NCBI GenBank assembly: GCA_902459845.2
Contig: CABPSV020000036.1
Location: 1-41,683, forward strand
Length of the DNA: 41,683 nucleotides
Origin: Hepatocystis sp. ex Piliocolobus tephrosceles
Taxonomy: Eukaryota > Apicomplexa > Aconoidasida > Haemosporida > Plasmodiidae
Direction: 5' to 3'
The translations under genes were made by a program, and so were the position numbers. Below, piece after piece: positions 33,398-41,683 of this stretch (positions are counted from its first letter, which is position 1; each line of letters begins with the position of its first letter). The notes under the pieces were generated by a model, which was not told where the DNA came from, ran no database searches, and worked only from the letters and a program-made list of their open reading frames with translations.

Positions 33398-34065
33398 GTA
33401 CTATTATATCTTATAAAATATTATTTGTTATATTAATTTTTGACCTAAAAAAAAACAATTACAAAAATATAAGGATAAACATAAAAAACGAATGGCAGAT
33501 AATCAACTGTTTGTATGGTATGTTGTTTATAAAGTTAGGCTATAAAAATAAACATACATATATATATATATATATATATAGAAAAAGAAAAGTCGATGTA
33601 TATCATTAATTTTTACTTTCAATCATATTATTTTTGAAATGTGTTTGTCTTTTACTAATATAAATGATTTGTGATAGTATAATTTTTTCATCAGCTACCA
33701 TTATTTTTTTTAAATAACTATATCATATGTTAAATAAAAACTTATTTTCGTCTATATATATACATACATATATATAGAGGGAAGTTGCATATTGAAAACA
33801 CACATATTTTTGTTTCAGTATTTTAAAAATTCGACATATAACTGTTTTCTTTTTTTTTTATTTCCTTTTTTTTTGAGGGCTTCGTTCACCTGCTTTTTTA
33901 ACATTTATTTTAATTACTATTTATATGAACTTGAATATATAAAAATATTTTTTTAAAATAATTTTTCTCCGATTTTTATTTATATTTAGCTGTTTATTTA
34001 TTTTACACAATCATATGTTTTTTTTGACTATTATTTTATCATCAATATTTTTTTTTTGTTTTTTT
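33398..34065. other. Intergenic region between convergent genes
   Basis: The 668 bases between the stop codons of the five-exon gene (plus) and CWC25 (minus) should contain both 3' untranslated regions. A (TA)n tract lies at about 33557-33580. No open frame worth reporting is present. Confidence 0.6.
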
Positions 34066-35406
34066 TTAATTCTTTTTTCTTCTTTTTTCACGATAATCGC
34101 TATGCGTATCGGTATACGTATCACTACTACTATCACTATAATTATTCTTATGTTTGTTCTTATAATTATCCTTATATTTATTAATATATATATTCTTATC
34201 ATTATCTTTATGGCTGTTTTTATATTTATTTCTGTCCATATTATTATCACTATATTTATATTTATCCATATGGTCATTTTTATAGGTATCCTTATTATCA
34301 TCTTTATATTTATCTCTATAACTATCTTTATATTTTTCTCTATGAATGTTTTTATATTTATCTTTTTGACTTTCCTCATATTTATCCATCTCACGTATAT
34401 GTTTGAATCGTTGTTTTTTGTTTCCGTTTATAATTTTATGGTTATTATGTTTGATTTCATTTGTTCGTTGACCTTGTTTTTTACTATCATCTGTGTCACT
34501 ACTTTCACTAGTGTTTTTATGTTTATGTTTTCCTTTGTTGTAATACTGTTCTTCTATATTATATATTTTTTCATATCTTTTTTGATTACTAATTTCTTTT
34601 TTTTTTTTATTTTTTTTTTCATTTCTTTTTTTTTCATGCTTTTTGTTTCTTGACCTTTCCATTTCTTCTTTTTCTGTTTCCGTTTCCGTTTCCATTTCCG
34701 TTTCCATTTCCGTTTCCGTTTCCGTTTCCGTTTCCGTTTCGTTTTCTGTTTTACTTTCCGATTCAGTGCTTGGATTCGTGTCAAATTTTTTCTTATGTTG
34801 TTTATATCCTTTTTCATTTACTTTTTTTTTTTTTTTTTCGTGTTCTAATTCATCCCTTTTATTTTTTCTTTCACTTATTGTCTCTTTTTTCATTTTTTTT
34901 TTATGTTTTTTTTTATGTCTTTCTCGTTCTGTTTCCCTATGTTTTTTCATTTTTTTTTTTTCATCCATATTTTCACTGCTTGAATAAGATGGTGATTTGT
35001 TCCGATTATTTTTTTCATGTATATTTTTCGATCTTTGCATATTTAATAGCCTCATTTTATCGCTTATTATTTTTTGTTGCTGTAATTCAAATTGTTTAAT
35101 AATAGTTAATGGATCTTCTCTTGATTTATTTAATAAATCTTTATTATCTTTGTAGGTATTATTTTCTTTCAGTGTTTCTTCTTCTTCTTCCTCAAGTAGT
35201 TTTTTCATATCAACATTTTTACCTAATAAAAATTCTTCTTGTTCTTTAACTTTTTTTTCTTCATTTGTTTCATACATCCATAAAATATCTTCATCTATTG
35301 TGTTATAATTGATATTATTTTTTGCTTTTTCTAGTTTCTGTTTTTTTTCTTCATATAGCTGACAAATTTTTCCATATTCTTCCATATCATTGTAAAGGTT
35401 CTCCAT
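34066..35406 (-). CDS. CWC25: Pre-mRNA-splicing factor CWC25
   Basis: A 446-residue, highly charged protein. Residues 1-35 (MENLYNDMEEYGKICQLYEE) align by eye with the second half of the CIR_N segment of CWC25. ILWMYETNEE...EEFLLGKNVD (41-66) matches the family motif LDWMY...EYLLGR.ID, and KSREDPLTIIKQFE (94-107) matches KIREDPLF.I+K+E. The rest is Lys/Arg/Glu-rich low complexity, including an ET-dipeptide run (about 221-245) and KYKD-like repeats (about 350-446). In yeast, Cwc25 joins the activated spliceosome in the nucleus and promotes the first transesterification. The usual start (DLNxKKSWHP) is missing. The frame stays open six codons upstream of the ATG to a possible acceptor at 35427-35428, so a 5' exon may exist. 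A phase-matched ATG exon at 35644-35575 is possible but lacks the expected motif. CWC25 shares a 1.1-kb upstream region with the RCC1 gene. Confidence 0.85.
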   Translation of the reverse strand: MENLYNDMEEYGKICQLYEEKKQKLEKAKNNINYNTIDEDILWMYETNEEKKVKEQEEFLLGKNVDMKKLLEEEEEETLKENNTYKDNKDLLNKSREDPLTIIKQFELQQQKIISDKMRLLNMQRSKNIHEKNNRNKSPSYSSSENMDEKKKMKKHRETERERHKKKHKKKMKKETISERKNKRDELEHEKKKKKVNEKGYKQHKKKFDTNPSTESESKTENETETETETETEMETEMETETETEKEEMERSRNKKHEKKRNEKKNKKKKEISNQKRYEKIYNIEEQYYNKGKHKHKNTSESSDTDDSKKQGQRTNEIKHNNHKIINGNKKQRFKHIREMDKYEESQKDKYKNIHREKYKDSYRDKYKDDNKDTYKNDHMDKYKYSDNNMDRNKYKNSHKDNDKNIYINKYKDNYKNKHKNNYSDSSSDTYTDTHSDYREKRRKKN

Positions 35407-36016
35407 TGTGTTCAGATAACAAAAATCTAATAATTAATTTTTTTTTACTTAAAATATATATAATCAAATAGACTAACGTAACATTAGTTGTTTTATATTA
35501 TTTTTCCCTTATTATTTTTCATGTGTTTTGGTTAAGTGTCCCTCTTTTCTTTTCTTCGTTCATTAATGTTTTACTAAAATTATTAATAATTCGTTCAATT
35601 ATATTTTGGTTGATTATTGTTTTTTGTCCATTATAAATGATCATTGTAATATTTTATTAGGAGAAAATTGTCTCAGAGTTTTTATTTTAGTATTATTAAT
35701 ATTTTAATAGCTTCATATTTTAAATGTTAAAAAACGGATTACTAAAGAAAATGTTATAAAAAATTAAAAAAAAAAAAAAAAGTTAAACATTACTATATGT
35801 GATATTAATATATATACTTACGTATATAAATATATATATTATTCATGTAAACATTTTTATAAAGTTTCATCAATTTTGTTTTTTAACGATAACTATTTTG
35901 AAAATATTAATTATTTATGATGGGAACAAACTATTCAATTCGTTATTTGTATATTTCATAACATTTAATATTTTTTTTTTTTTTTATTGTTTGTCGGTAA
36001 AAGCTATATGCTTTTT

Positions 36017-36049
<33 letters not shown>

Positions 36050-36399
36050 GCGTTTAATTTTTTAACATATATTTTTGTCGTTACATGTTGAAGATTAAAA
36101 AGTCGTTAAAAAAAAAAAAAAAAAAAAACTACAAAAAAAAACTACAAAAAAAAAACTACAAAATTTGAAGCGTATAGCTTATTTATTAACTGTTATATAA
36201 ATACAACTTTATTCTTAAATACATATACATGTATATATGTTTGTATATAAATATACATTTATTTTTCTACGTATATATAAAGGCTTATTCCGCTTTTATT
36301 GCTTACATTCGACAACAATATATTTTTATATACTTAGCGCAAAAGAGATATTTATTTGTATTTACATATTTATATTTTTAAAAACTGTCAATAAATAAA

Positions 36400-36433
<34 letters not shown>

Positions 36434-36494
36434 AAAAAAATATATATATATATATATTTATGTAATAAAATTAAAATAAGGCATAAACACAATA
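35407..36494. promoter_or_regulatory. Divergent promoter region, CWC25 and the RCC1-repeat gene
   Basis: About 1.1 kb between two head-to-head start codons. It includes poly(T) near 36020-36046, a poly(A) run of 30 at 36401-36430 just upstream of the RCC1-gene ATG, and a possible non-canonical first exon of CWC25 (35575-35644). No defined regulatory motif can be named. Confidence 0.5.
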
Positions 36495-38219
36495 ATGGTT
36501 CCCCGAGTTCCAATATGTGTTTCCCTTTTTTTAAAAAGTTACATTATATTTAAATGTAAAAAACAATTAACGTTTTGTGATAACAATAATAAAGCAGAAG
36601 AAAAGGTTTTTTTGTTAGGAGATGAACGTTGTTTAATTAAAGACACTAAACAAAATGGGGAATCACTGTTTTTTGAAAAGAATAAAATAAAAGCAAAAAA
36701 AATAACATTCGGAAATTGCATTGGAAGTTGTATAACTGAAAATAATGACGTATATATATGGGGTTCTTATGATAATGATGAAAAAAATGAAATAGTTTAT
36801 GTTAATCCGATAAAGTTAAATATTAATGAAATTTTTACTGATGTGCAGTTTTCGAACAATGATATATATTTAGTGAATGAAAATGGAGAATTAAAAATTA
36901 TAAAAAATTATAATGAATGTTTGAAAAATAAAAAGTTTATAATTGAAAAATTTTATAAATGTCAAAATTATTTTTCTTTCCCATTTTTTAGGGAAAAAAT
37001 AATAAAGTTAAGTGTAAATAAATTCCATTTAGCTTTTGTTACGAATAAAGGAAATATGTATTGTTCAGGTAACAATTTTTATGGACAATGTGCAAAAGAA
37101 CCTTTTCACAAAAACAATTTAAATATAAATTATAATTTTTTATATTCAAATTACTTAATGAATTCATTTAATATGATGAGTAATGTACATACGAAATGGT
37201 TGCAAGAGAATGTAAAATCAGAAACTGATTATGTTGAAGATACATATATATCTAAAGAATATAATCTTAATTCAGAAAATAACTCATATAATGAAATGAA
37301 TGAATACAGGGGGAATGAAACAGATAAAAGGAATTATAACTTATCCATTAATAATAATCATATGATAAAATTTAATAAAAGTGATATACATAACAACAAT
37401 GACACTATTACAAATTTGAATAATAAAAATGATAATATGGAAAAATATGATGATGATAAAAAAGATGAATATTTTACAATAAAGAATGGGACAGATTTAT
37501 TTTATAAGAATAATTATGTTTTTATGAATAAAGTACCATTTGAAAAAAAAACAAAAATTGTTGATGTTTCTTGTGGTTTAAATCATACATTATGTTTGGA
37601 TGATGAAAATAATATTTACAGTTTTGGAGATGATAGTAAAATACAATTGGGGTTAGGTGAAAGTAGAACAAATAAAAATTCTTTAGCAGGAACAAGGTGG
37701 AAAGATCAGTTAAAACATGGCTATTCAATTATTACAAAAAATTTGGCTAACTATTCTTTTTATGATAGGCACATACAAAGTAGTCCACAGATAATTTTAA
37801 AAAAATTAAATGATAAAGAAATAGTAGGTAATATATATAAAATTGTTGCTGGTGGAGAATTTTCTATAATATATTCAAACGACAAATTTGGTAAACAACT
37901 ATTTTGTTTTGGTGATAACATGTATAATCAATGTGGGAGACATTTAGGAAAACATCAACAAACATTATCTACTGTTAAATTATCGAATCACAAAATAAAT
38001 GATATTTCTTGTGGGGATAGGCATTGTTTATTGAATTTAAATGATCAATTATATGGATGGGGATATAACAATAAATACCAAATAACACCTTTTAAAAATA
38101 AAGGAATTATAAATAATCCAATATTTACATTATCTACGAAACATTACCCTAATAATGCTCATATCAAATATGTAAATGCGGTATATAATAATTCAGCTAT
38201 CATCATTACGCAAAAGTGA
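36495..38219 (+). CDS. RCC1-repeat (beta-propeller) protein
   Basis: A single exon of 574 residues. Several RCC1-type blades can be seen: ITENNDVYIWGS (about 80-95), AFVTNKGNMYCSGNNFYGQC (about 178-198), VSCGLNHTLCLDDENNIYSF (about 355-380), VAGGEFSII...LFCFGDNMYNQCG (about 453-485) and ISCGDRHCLLNLNDQLYGWG (about 505-527). The GxxHTL and L[YF].[FW]G pairs are diagnostic for the fold. A large Asn-rich insert (about 205-340) lies between the second and third visible blades. The N-terminus (MVPRVPICVSLFLKSYIIFK) is hydrophobic and basic with no acidic residue in its first 28 positions, so organelle targeting is possible, as in RCC1L-type mitochondrial proteins. RCC1 itself is a nuclear Ran exchange factor, but these divergent blades do not show that activity. 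The family is secure; the cellular role is not. Confidence 0.9.
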   Translation: MVPRVPICVSLFLKSYIIFKCKKQLTFCDNNNKAEEKVFLLGDERCLIKDTKQNGESLFFEKNKIKAKKITFGNCIGSCITENNDVYIWGSYDNDEKNEIVYVNPIKLNINEIFTDVQFSNNDIYLVNENGELKIIKNYNECLKNKKFIIEKFYKCQNYFSFPFFREKIIKLSVNKFHLAFVTNKGNMYCSGNNFYGQCAKEPFHKNNLNINYNFLYSNYLMNSFNMMSNVHTKWLQENVKSETDYVEDTYISKEYNLNSENNSYNEMNEYRGNETDKRNYNLSINNNHMIKFNKSDIHNNNDTITNLNNKNDNMEKYDDDKKDEYFTIKNGTDLFYKNNYVFMNKVPFEKKTKIVDVSCGLNHTLCLDDENNIYSFGDDSKIQLGLGESRTNKNSLAGTRWKDQLKHGYSIITKNLANYSFYDRHIQSSPQIILKKLNDKEIVGNIYKIVAGGEFSIIYSNDKFGKQLFCFGDNMYNQCGRHLGKHQQTLSTVKLSNHKINDISCGDRHCLLNLNDQLYGWGYNNKYQITPFKNKGIINNPIFTLSTKHYPNNAHIKYVNAVYNNSAIIITQK

Positions 38220-38332
38220 GCTCTTAGAGGTATAGTTTGAGAAGGATATGGAGAATATCCTTTTTAATTTTTAACATATATAAATTTTTTTTTTTTTTTT
38301 TTTCTATACTATTTTACGTTGTTCATATGTAA

Positions 38333-38364
<32 letters not shown>

Positions 38365-38767
38365 AAGTATTATTTTACTTTTATCGTTTTATTATTTTAA
38401 ATATAATATAATTACAAGTAGTAATATTATGTACAAATATATATAAGTAAAACTTTGGTAATATTTTTAATCGTGCTACATTTTCAATTGCCTTTAATTA
38501 TTCTTTATATGCTAATTAAAAACTATTTTTTTTATATCTTTTTAAGTTAACTTTCATTATGAAAAAAACAAACAAGTAAATAAATAAACATAATGATTAA
38601 TTGTATATGTTTATAATTACAAATTATATTTTTTAATGTAAACAATATAACAACATGTTTAGCATAAGCCAATTAAGTTATTCTTAAATTTTAAGATATA
38701 TTCGTTTATTTATTTACTCTTGTTTATTATATATTTATTTATTTTACATATATAAACATATACATAT

Positions 38768-38845
38768 ATTTATTTGTTTATTTGTTTATTTGTTTATTTG
38801 TTCATTTGTTCATTTGTTTATTTATTTATTTATTTATTTATTTAC
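38768..38845. repeat. ATTTGTTT / ATTT tetranucleotide repeat
   Basis: Alternating TTTG and TTTA units change to pure TTTA. It is the same repeat family as the array at 7600-7856. Confidence 0.9.
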
Positions 38846-39044
38846 TTTGTGTAGGTATGATACCTATATTTTTCACATTTTTAAAACTTTCCACATGTAC
38901 CTTATTCAAAAAATATTTTATAAAATATAATGCATAAATATGGGAATAAATAAAAATGAACATAACTTTTATATATATACATATAGACCTTAATATTAAA
39001 AAAATTAAAAAAATATATATTAAAAAAAAATATTAAATTAAATT

Positions 39045-39054
39045 AAAAAAAAAA
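39045..39054 (-). terminator. RNA polymerase III terminator (T10) of tRNA-Asn
   Basis: Ten As on the plus strand, that is ten Ts on the tRNA strand, begin two bases after position 72 and one after the discriminator. This is the normal polymerase III stop signal. Confidence 0.9.
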
Positions 39055-39066
39055 TCGGTACCGGCT

Positions 39067-39077
39067 GGGATCGAACC
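39067..39077 (-). promoter_or_regulatory. tRNA-Asn B box
   Basis: GGTTCGATCCC on the tRNA strand matches the GGTTCGANTCC B-box consensus. It is the site contacted by TFIIIC, whose largest subunit appears to be encoded at 18045-30186. Confidence 0.92.
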
Positions 39078-39110
39078 AACGACCTTGCGGTTAACAGCCG
39101 CACGCTCTAA

Positions 39111-39122
39111 CCAACTGAGCTA
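39111..39122 (-). promoter_or_regulatory. tRNA-Asn A box
   Basis: TAGCTCAGTTGG on the tRNA strand matches the A-box consensus TRGYNNARNNGG and spans the D arm. Confidence 0.92.
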
Positions 39123-39589
39123 CGGAACCTTGAATGTATAGAGAGCACATATAGATAATATTATAATTTTTTTTAATATATTATAAAAAAAAAAAATTAT
39201 ATGTTACGTTTAAAATATATATATTACGACATGATGATAATTTTTTTACTTTTCAGTATACCTTTAATAAAAAATATATACTTCATATATAGTAACATAT
39301 ATATCGTAGAAAAAAAAAAAAATAAAATAAACACTTACATTATGAAAGTATAAAAGTTGTACATGTAAATAAATATAAAAATGAATTTTTAAACATTCGA
39401 GCATTCGCTTTTTTCGTTTGATTGATTTATTCCTTTATACTTTTGTTTGTTCTCCATGTGTTCTTTTATGTTTTTTTATGCTTTTTTTTTTTTTTTTTAT
39501 AATATTTGTTTCATGTTTTTTTTAATATATTTTATAAGAGTAAGTCAAAATATTCATTAGTATTTGTAACAATTTTTTTTTTATTTTTT

Positions 39590-40340
39590 TTATTGTTGAT
39601 ACTGCGCCTTTTCTCGAAACCTGATAAGCGCATATCCATATTAATTATTTTATTGAAGGCAATGATGATAATAAAGGAAAAGGAAACATTAAAAACGTAA
39701 TAAATTTTTTCATTAACTAAGGAAATAGACTTTTGTAAATTTTTTTTTGGTTTTTTTCTTTCTTTTGTGTGACTTACAGAAGTTAATAAGGAACACATGT
39801 ACATTATCTTTATACCAAAAAAACATATTATATATTTTGATAACGATATAATGAATGTAACATATAACAAGCTAAAAAAATACATTGAGGCAATAATTAT
39901 TCAAAATTTTAAAAAATATTAGTATACATTATTTACCACATGTCATTTTTATGACAAAATGTAAAAGAGTTATAAGTTTTTAAATTTATATCTCCTTTAA
40001 GTTGTTCATCACTGTTCGAAATCTGTAAAATATTATTATAAATATTCACATGTAGTTAATGATGCTGATTGCTTTGTTATTGAAAATATACATGTTGTTA
40101 ATTTTTATTATATATCATGTGCTTCATTTGAAACAATTATTGGTGAAACTAGTACGTATTCTTATTGTAAATCTGTAAGTAAATGAAGAAAAGAACAATT
40201 TAAGATAAATTAATTTGAGTTAACGAAACTTCTAATAGAGTTTTAAACTGCTTTTTTCTTCAGAAACAGACCAAACTGTAATTGGTGATAACAGTTTTTT
40301 ATATAATAAAACTATATTACTAAAATATGTAATATGAGAA
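39590..40340 (+). other. Coding-like, splice-flanked islands without a consistent gene model
   Basis: Several less A+T-rich segments look exonic on the plus strand. 39629-39696 follows AAG and ends at a GTAATA donor (reads HINYFIEGNDDNKGKGN). 39791-39919 reads EHMYIIFIPKKHIIYFDNDI and ends in TAG or a GTATAC donor. 40002-40174 is open for 57 codons between a TTTAAG acceptor and a strong GTAAGT donor (VNDADCFVIENIHVVNFYYI...). A further segment starts at 40264 after TTCTTCAG (QTVIGDNSFLYNK). The phases do not chain: the third island needs phase 1 and the second supplies phase 2. I see no start exon with a clear ATG. It could be a gene with a missed exon, a decayed gene or a spliced non-coding RNA. 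Confidence 0.35.
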
Positions 40341-41683
40341 TAACAAATAATATATTTAGCTAAGATTTATTAGTCTCTAAATTAGTAAGTACTTATGTTT
40401 ATGTAATGAATGTAATAAAATTTATGATTTATATTATATACATTAAAAACATATATTTTTTTTTTTTTTTTTTTTTACTGTTAATCATAGTACGATTGTT
40501 ATATTGTTACATGGTATCCCTCTTTCAGAATCAGATTTATTCGTTTGTTATTGTAATTAAAAATTCTTTTTATGCGCAGTTACACAAATTTACTTATAAC
40601 ATTTAGGTTACATTTATAGCATTGGATTCAGTGTTAAACAAAAAATTCGAATAAAAAAATAAAATGTGCTCATGATTTCGGAATGTATTACCAATGAGTT
40701 GTGTGAGAAAGCAAAAATCATTATGATGGTCAATAACAGGAAAAAAAAAAAAAATACGAATTTAGTAATACATTAAAGTTTTGCGTTATTATACATTTTT
40801 ATTGAAATTATTTTTGTTTTTGCTATAACGTAATATTTACACAAACTTTTTTTATTCTTGCATAAATTTTTCTTAACTTGTGTCAATACATGACTCTTTT
40901 TTTTTTTTTTTTTCTATGTTATTGTATTAAATAATAAATAAAAAAAAGATGAAATATAATGAAATATGCATATAAAAATTTTAGTAAGTATATAATATTT
41001 ATTTAGTACTAATTATTTCAGTATAAAGTATTAAGTAAAAAGAAAATATTTTTTTTTTCTGTTATAAAAAAAAATAAAATTATATCTATATTAGTTTGAC
41101 ACACATGCAAAGCATTATTGTTTTTTTTATAATTTGTTTAAATGTGCATTATTTTGTTAAATTATAATTTTGAATATAATCATTATGTAACAATATGTAA
41201 ACCCTTTTGTTAAATGAAAAATATTTATAATTACAAACGTGTAATAAAAATAACAAAATATATAAAAAAAAAAACTGCATTTTCATAAAAATAATATTAA
41301 TATCACAAAAAAGAATGTTAATTTAACTAAAAATAAAAAAATATGTATTTATGTGACATAGAACAAATAAGACAAATACAAAATTTCAAAATAGTTTATA
41401 TAAATATAAGTCGTTTATATGTGTATATTACTAATAATAATTATGATCGTAAAACTTTTTTTATTCATTTTAATAGTAGTCAACTTTATAAATGTAATTT
41501 TTTTTTTTATCTATTTTTACTCAGAATTAACAAGTTATGATAATACTTTTAAGAAAATATATATATATATATATATTTTTATCTATGGTATAGTTATTAT
41601 TATTTGTTTTTTATTTTTTTGCTAATTATTTTTTCCATATTTTGCCCATATTTTTCGCATTTTTTTAATATACATATATTAAA
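40341..41683. other. Terminal intergenic sequence
   Basis: A+T-rich sequence with short coding-like scraps at 40490-40675. One 65-codon frame (41343-41540) is less repetitive than most but has no recognisable domain, and its second half runs into T-rich repeat. I do not support any gene here; the region may be the flank of a gene beyond the window. Confidence 0.5.

Larger units (their letters stand above)
38220..39055. other. Intergenic region between the RCC1-repeat gene and tRNA-Asn
   Basis: It holds the 3' untranslated region of the RCC1-repeat gene, poly(T) tracts at about 38287-38303 and 38338-38364, and an ATTT/GTTT tetranucleotide array at 38768-38845. No gene is seen. Confidence 0.6.
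39056..39129 (-). tRNA. tRNA-Asn(GTT): tRNA-Asn, anticodon GTT
   Basis: A complete 74-base cloverleaf reads on the minus strand from 39129: acceptor GGTTCCG, D arm GCTC/GAGC, anticodon stem TGCGG/CCGCA with loop CTGTTAA, variable loop AGGTC, T stem GTTGG/CCAGC with loop TTCGATC, acceptor 3' strand CGGTACC and discriminator G. The anticodon GTT is at 39093-39095 and reads AAC/AAU (Asn). There is no intron and no encoded CCA. All stems pair except a T-T at positions 4:69 in the acceptor stem. It is a nuclear-type gene by its standard A and B boxes and T run. In a proteome this rich in Asn repeats, this tRNA carries heavy demand. Confidence 0.97.

Noticed and set aside
34011..35099. Hydrophobic plus-strand frames opposite CWC25
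   Set aside because: They are reverse readings of Lys/Glu/Asp/Asn-rich codons, which look like Phe/Leu/Ile/Val membrane proteins. CWC25 motifs are on the other strand.
41343..41625. Small plus-strand frames near the right edge
   Set aside because: No domain and no clear splice partners; the second half runs into T-rich and (TA)n sequence. Noted only as intergenic content.

Overview
The window is nuclear DNA of a malaria-type parasite (Plasmodium or a close haemosporidian). The evidence is very high A+T by eye, long poly(T)/poly(A) and (TA)n tracts between genes, asparagine- and lysine-rich low-complexity inserts inside conserved proteins, and short introns ending in T-rich tracts. The sequence alone does not fix the species.

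Layout from left to right. (1) Plus strand, 671-3851: a six-exon gene for the spliceosome scaffold CLF1/crooked neck (HAT repeats). (2) 3852-10112: 6.3 kb without a convincing gene, full of simple repeats. (3) Plus strand, 10113-13210: a two-exon, Asn-rich protein of unknown function with a basic tail, followed by a 17-bp minisatellite. (4) Minus strand, 15207-16352: a compact ubiquitin-specific protease. (5) Minus strand, 18045-30186: one giant gene. What looks like three unrelated open frames is best read as exons of a single protein of about 3,790 residues. It resembles the largest subunit of RNA polymerase III factor TFIIIC (tau138/GTF3C1) from its N-terminal B-block domain to its last residues, and also carries a C2H2-like zinc finger. 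(6) Plus strand, 32308-33397: a small five-exon gene with a signal-peptide-like start, assembled here from short exons. (7) Minus strand, 34066-35406: the splicing factor CWC25. (8) Plus strand, 36495-38219: an RCC1-repeat protein. (9) Minus strand, 39056-39129: tRNA-Asn(GTT) with A and B boxes and an oligo(T) terminator. (10) 39.6-40.3 kb: coding-like, splice-flanked islands that do not form a consistent gene.

The genes fall into gene-expression themes. CLF1 and CWC25 both serve the catalytic spliceosome (NineTeen-complex scaffold and first-step factor). The TFIIIC-like protein would bind the B box of tRNA genes such as the tRNA-Asn gene in this window. TFIIIC and the five-exon gene are head to head (2.1 kb apart), as are CWC25 and the RCC1 gene (1.1 kb). 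The most notable results are the full-length TFIIIC large-subunit model, including a possible 36-nt microexon, and the hidden five-exon gene.
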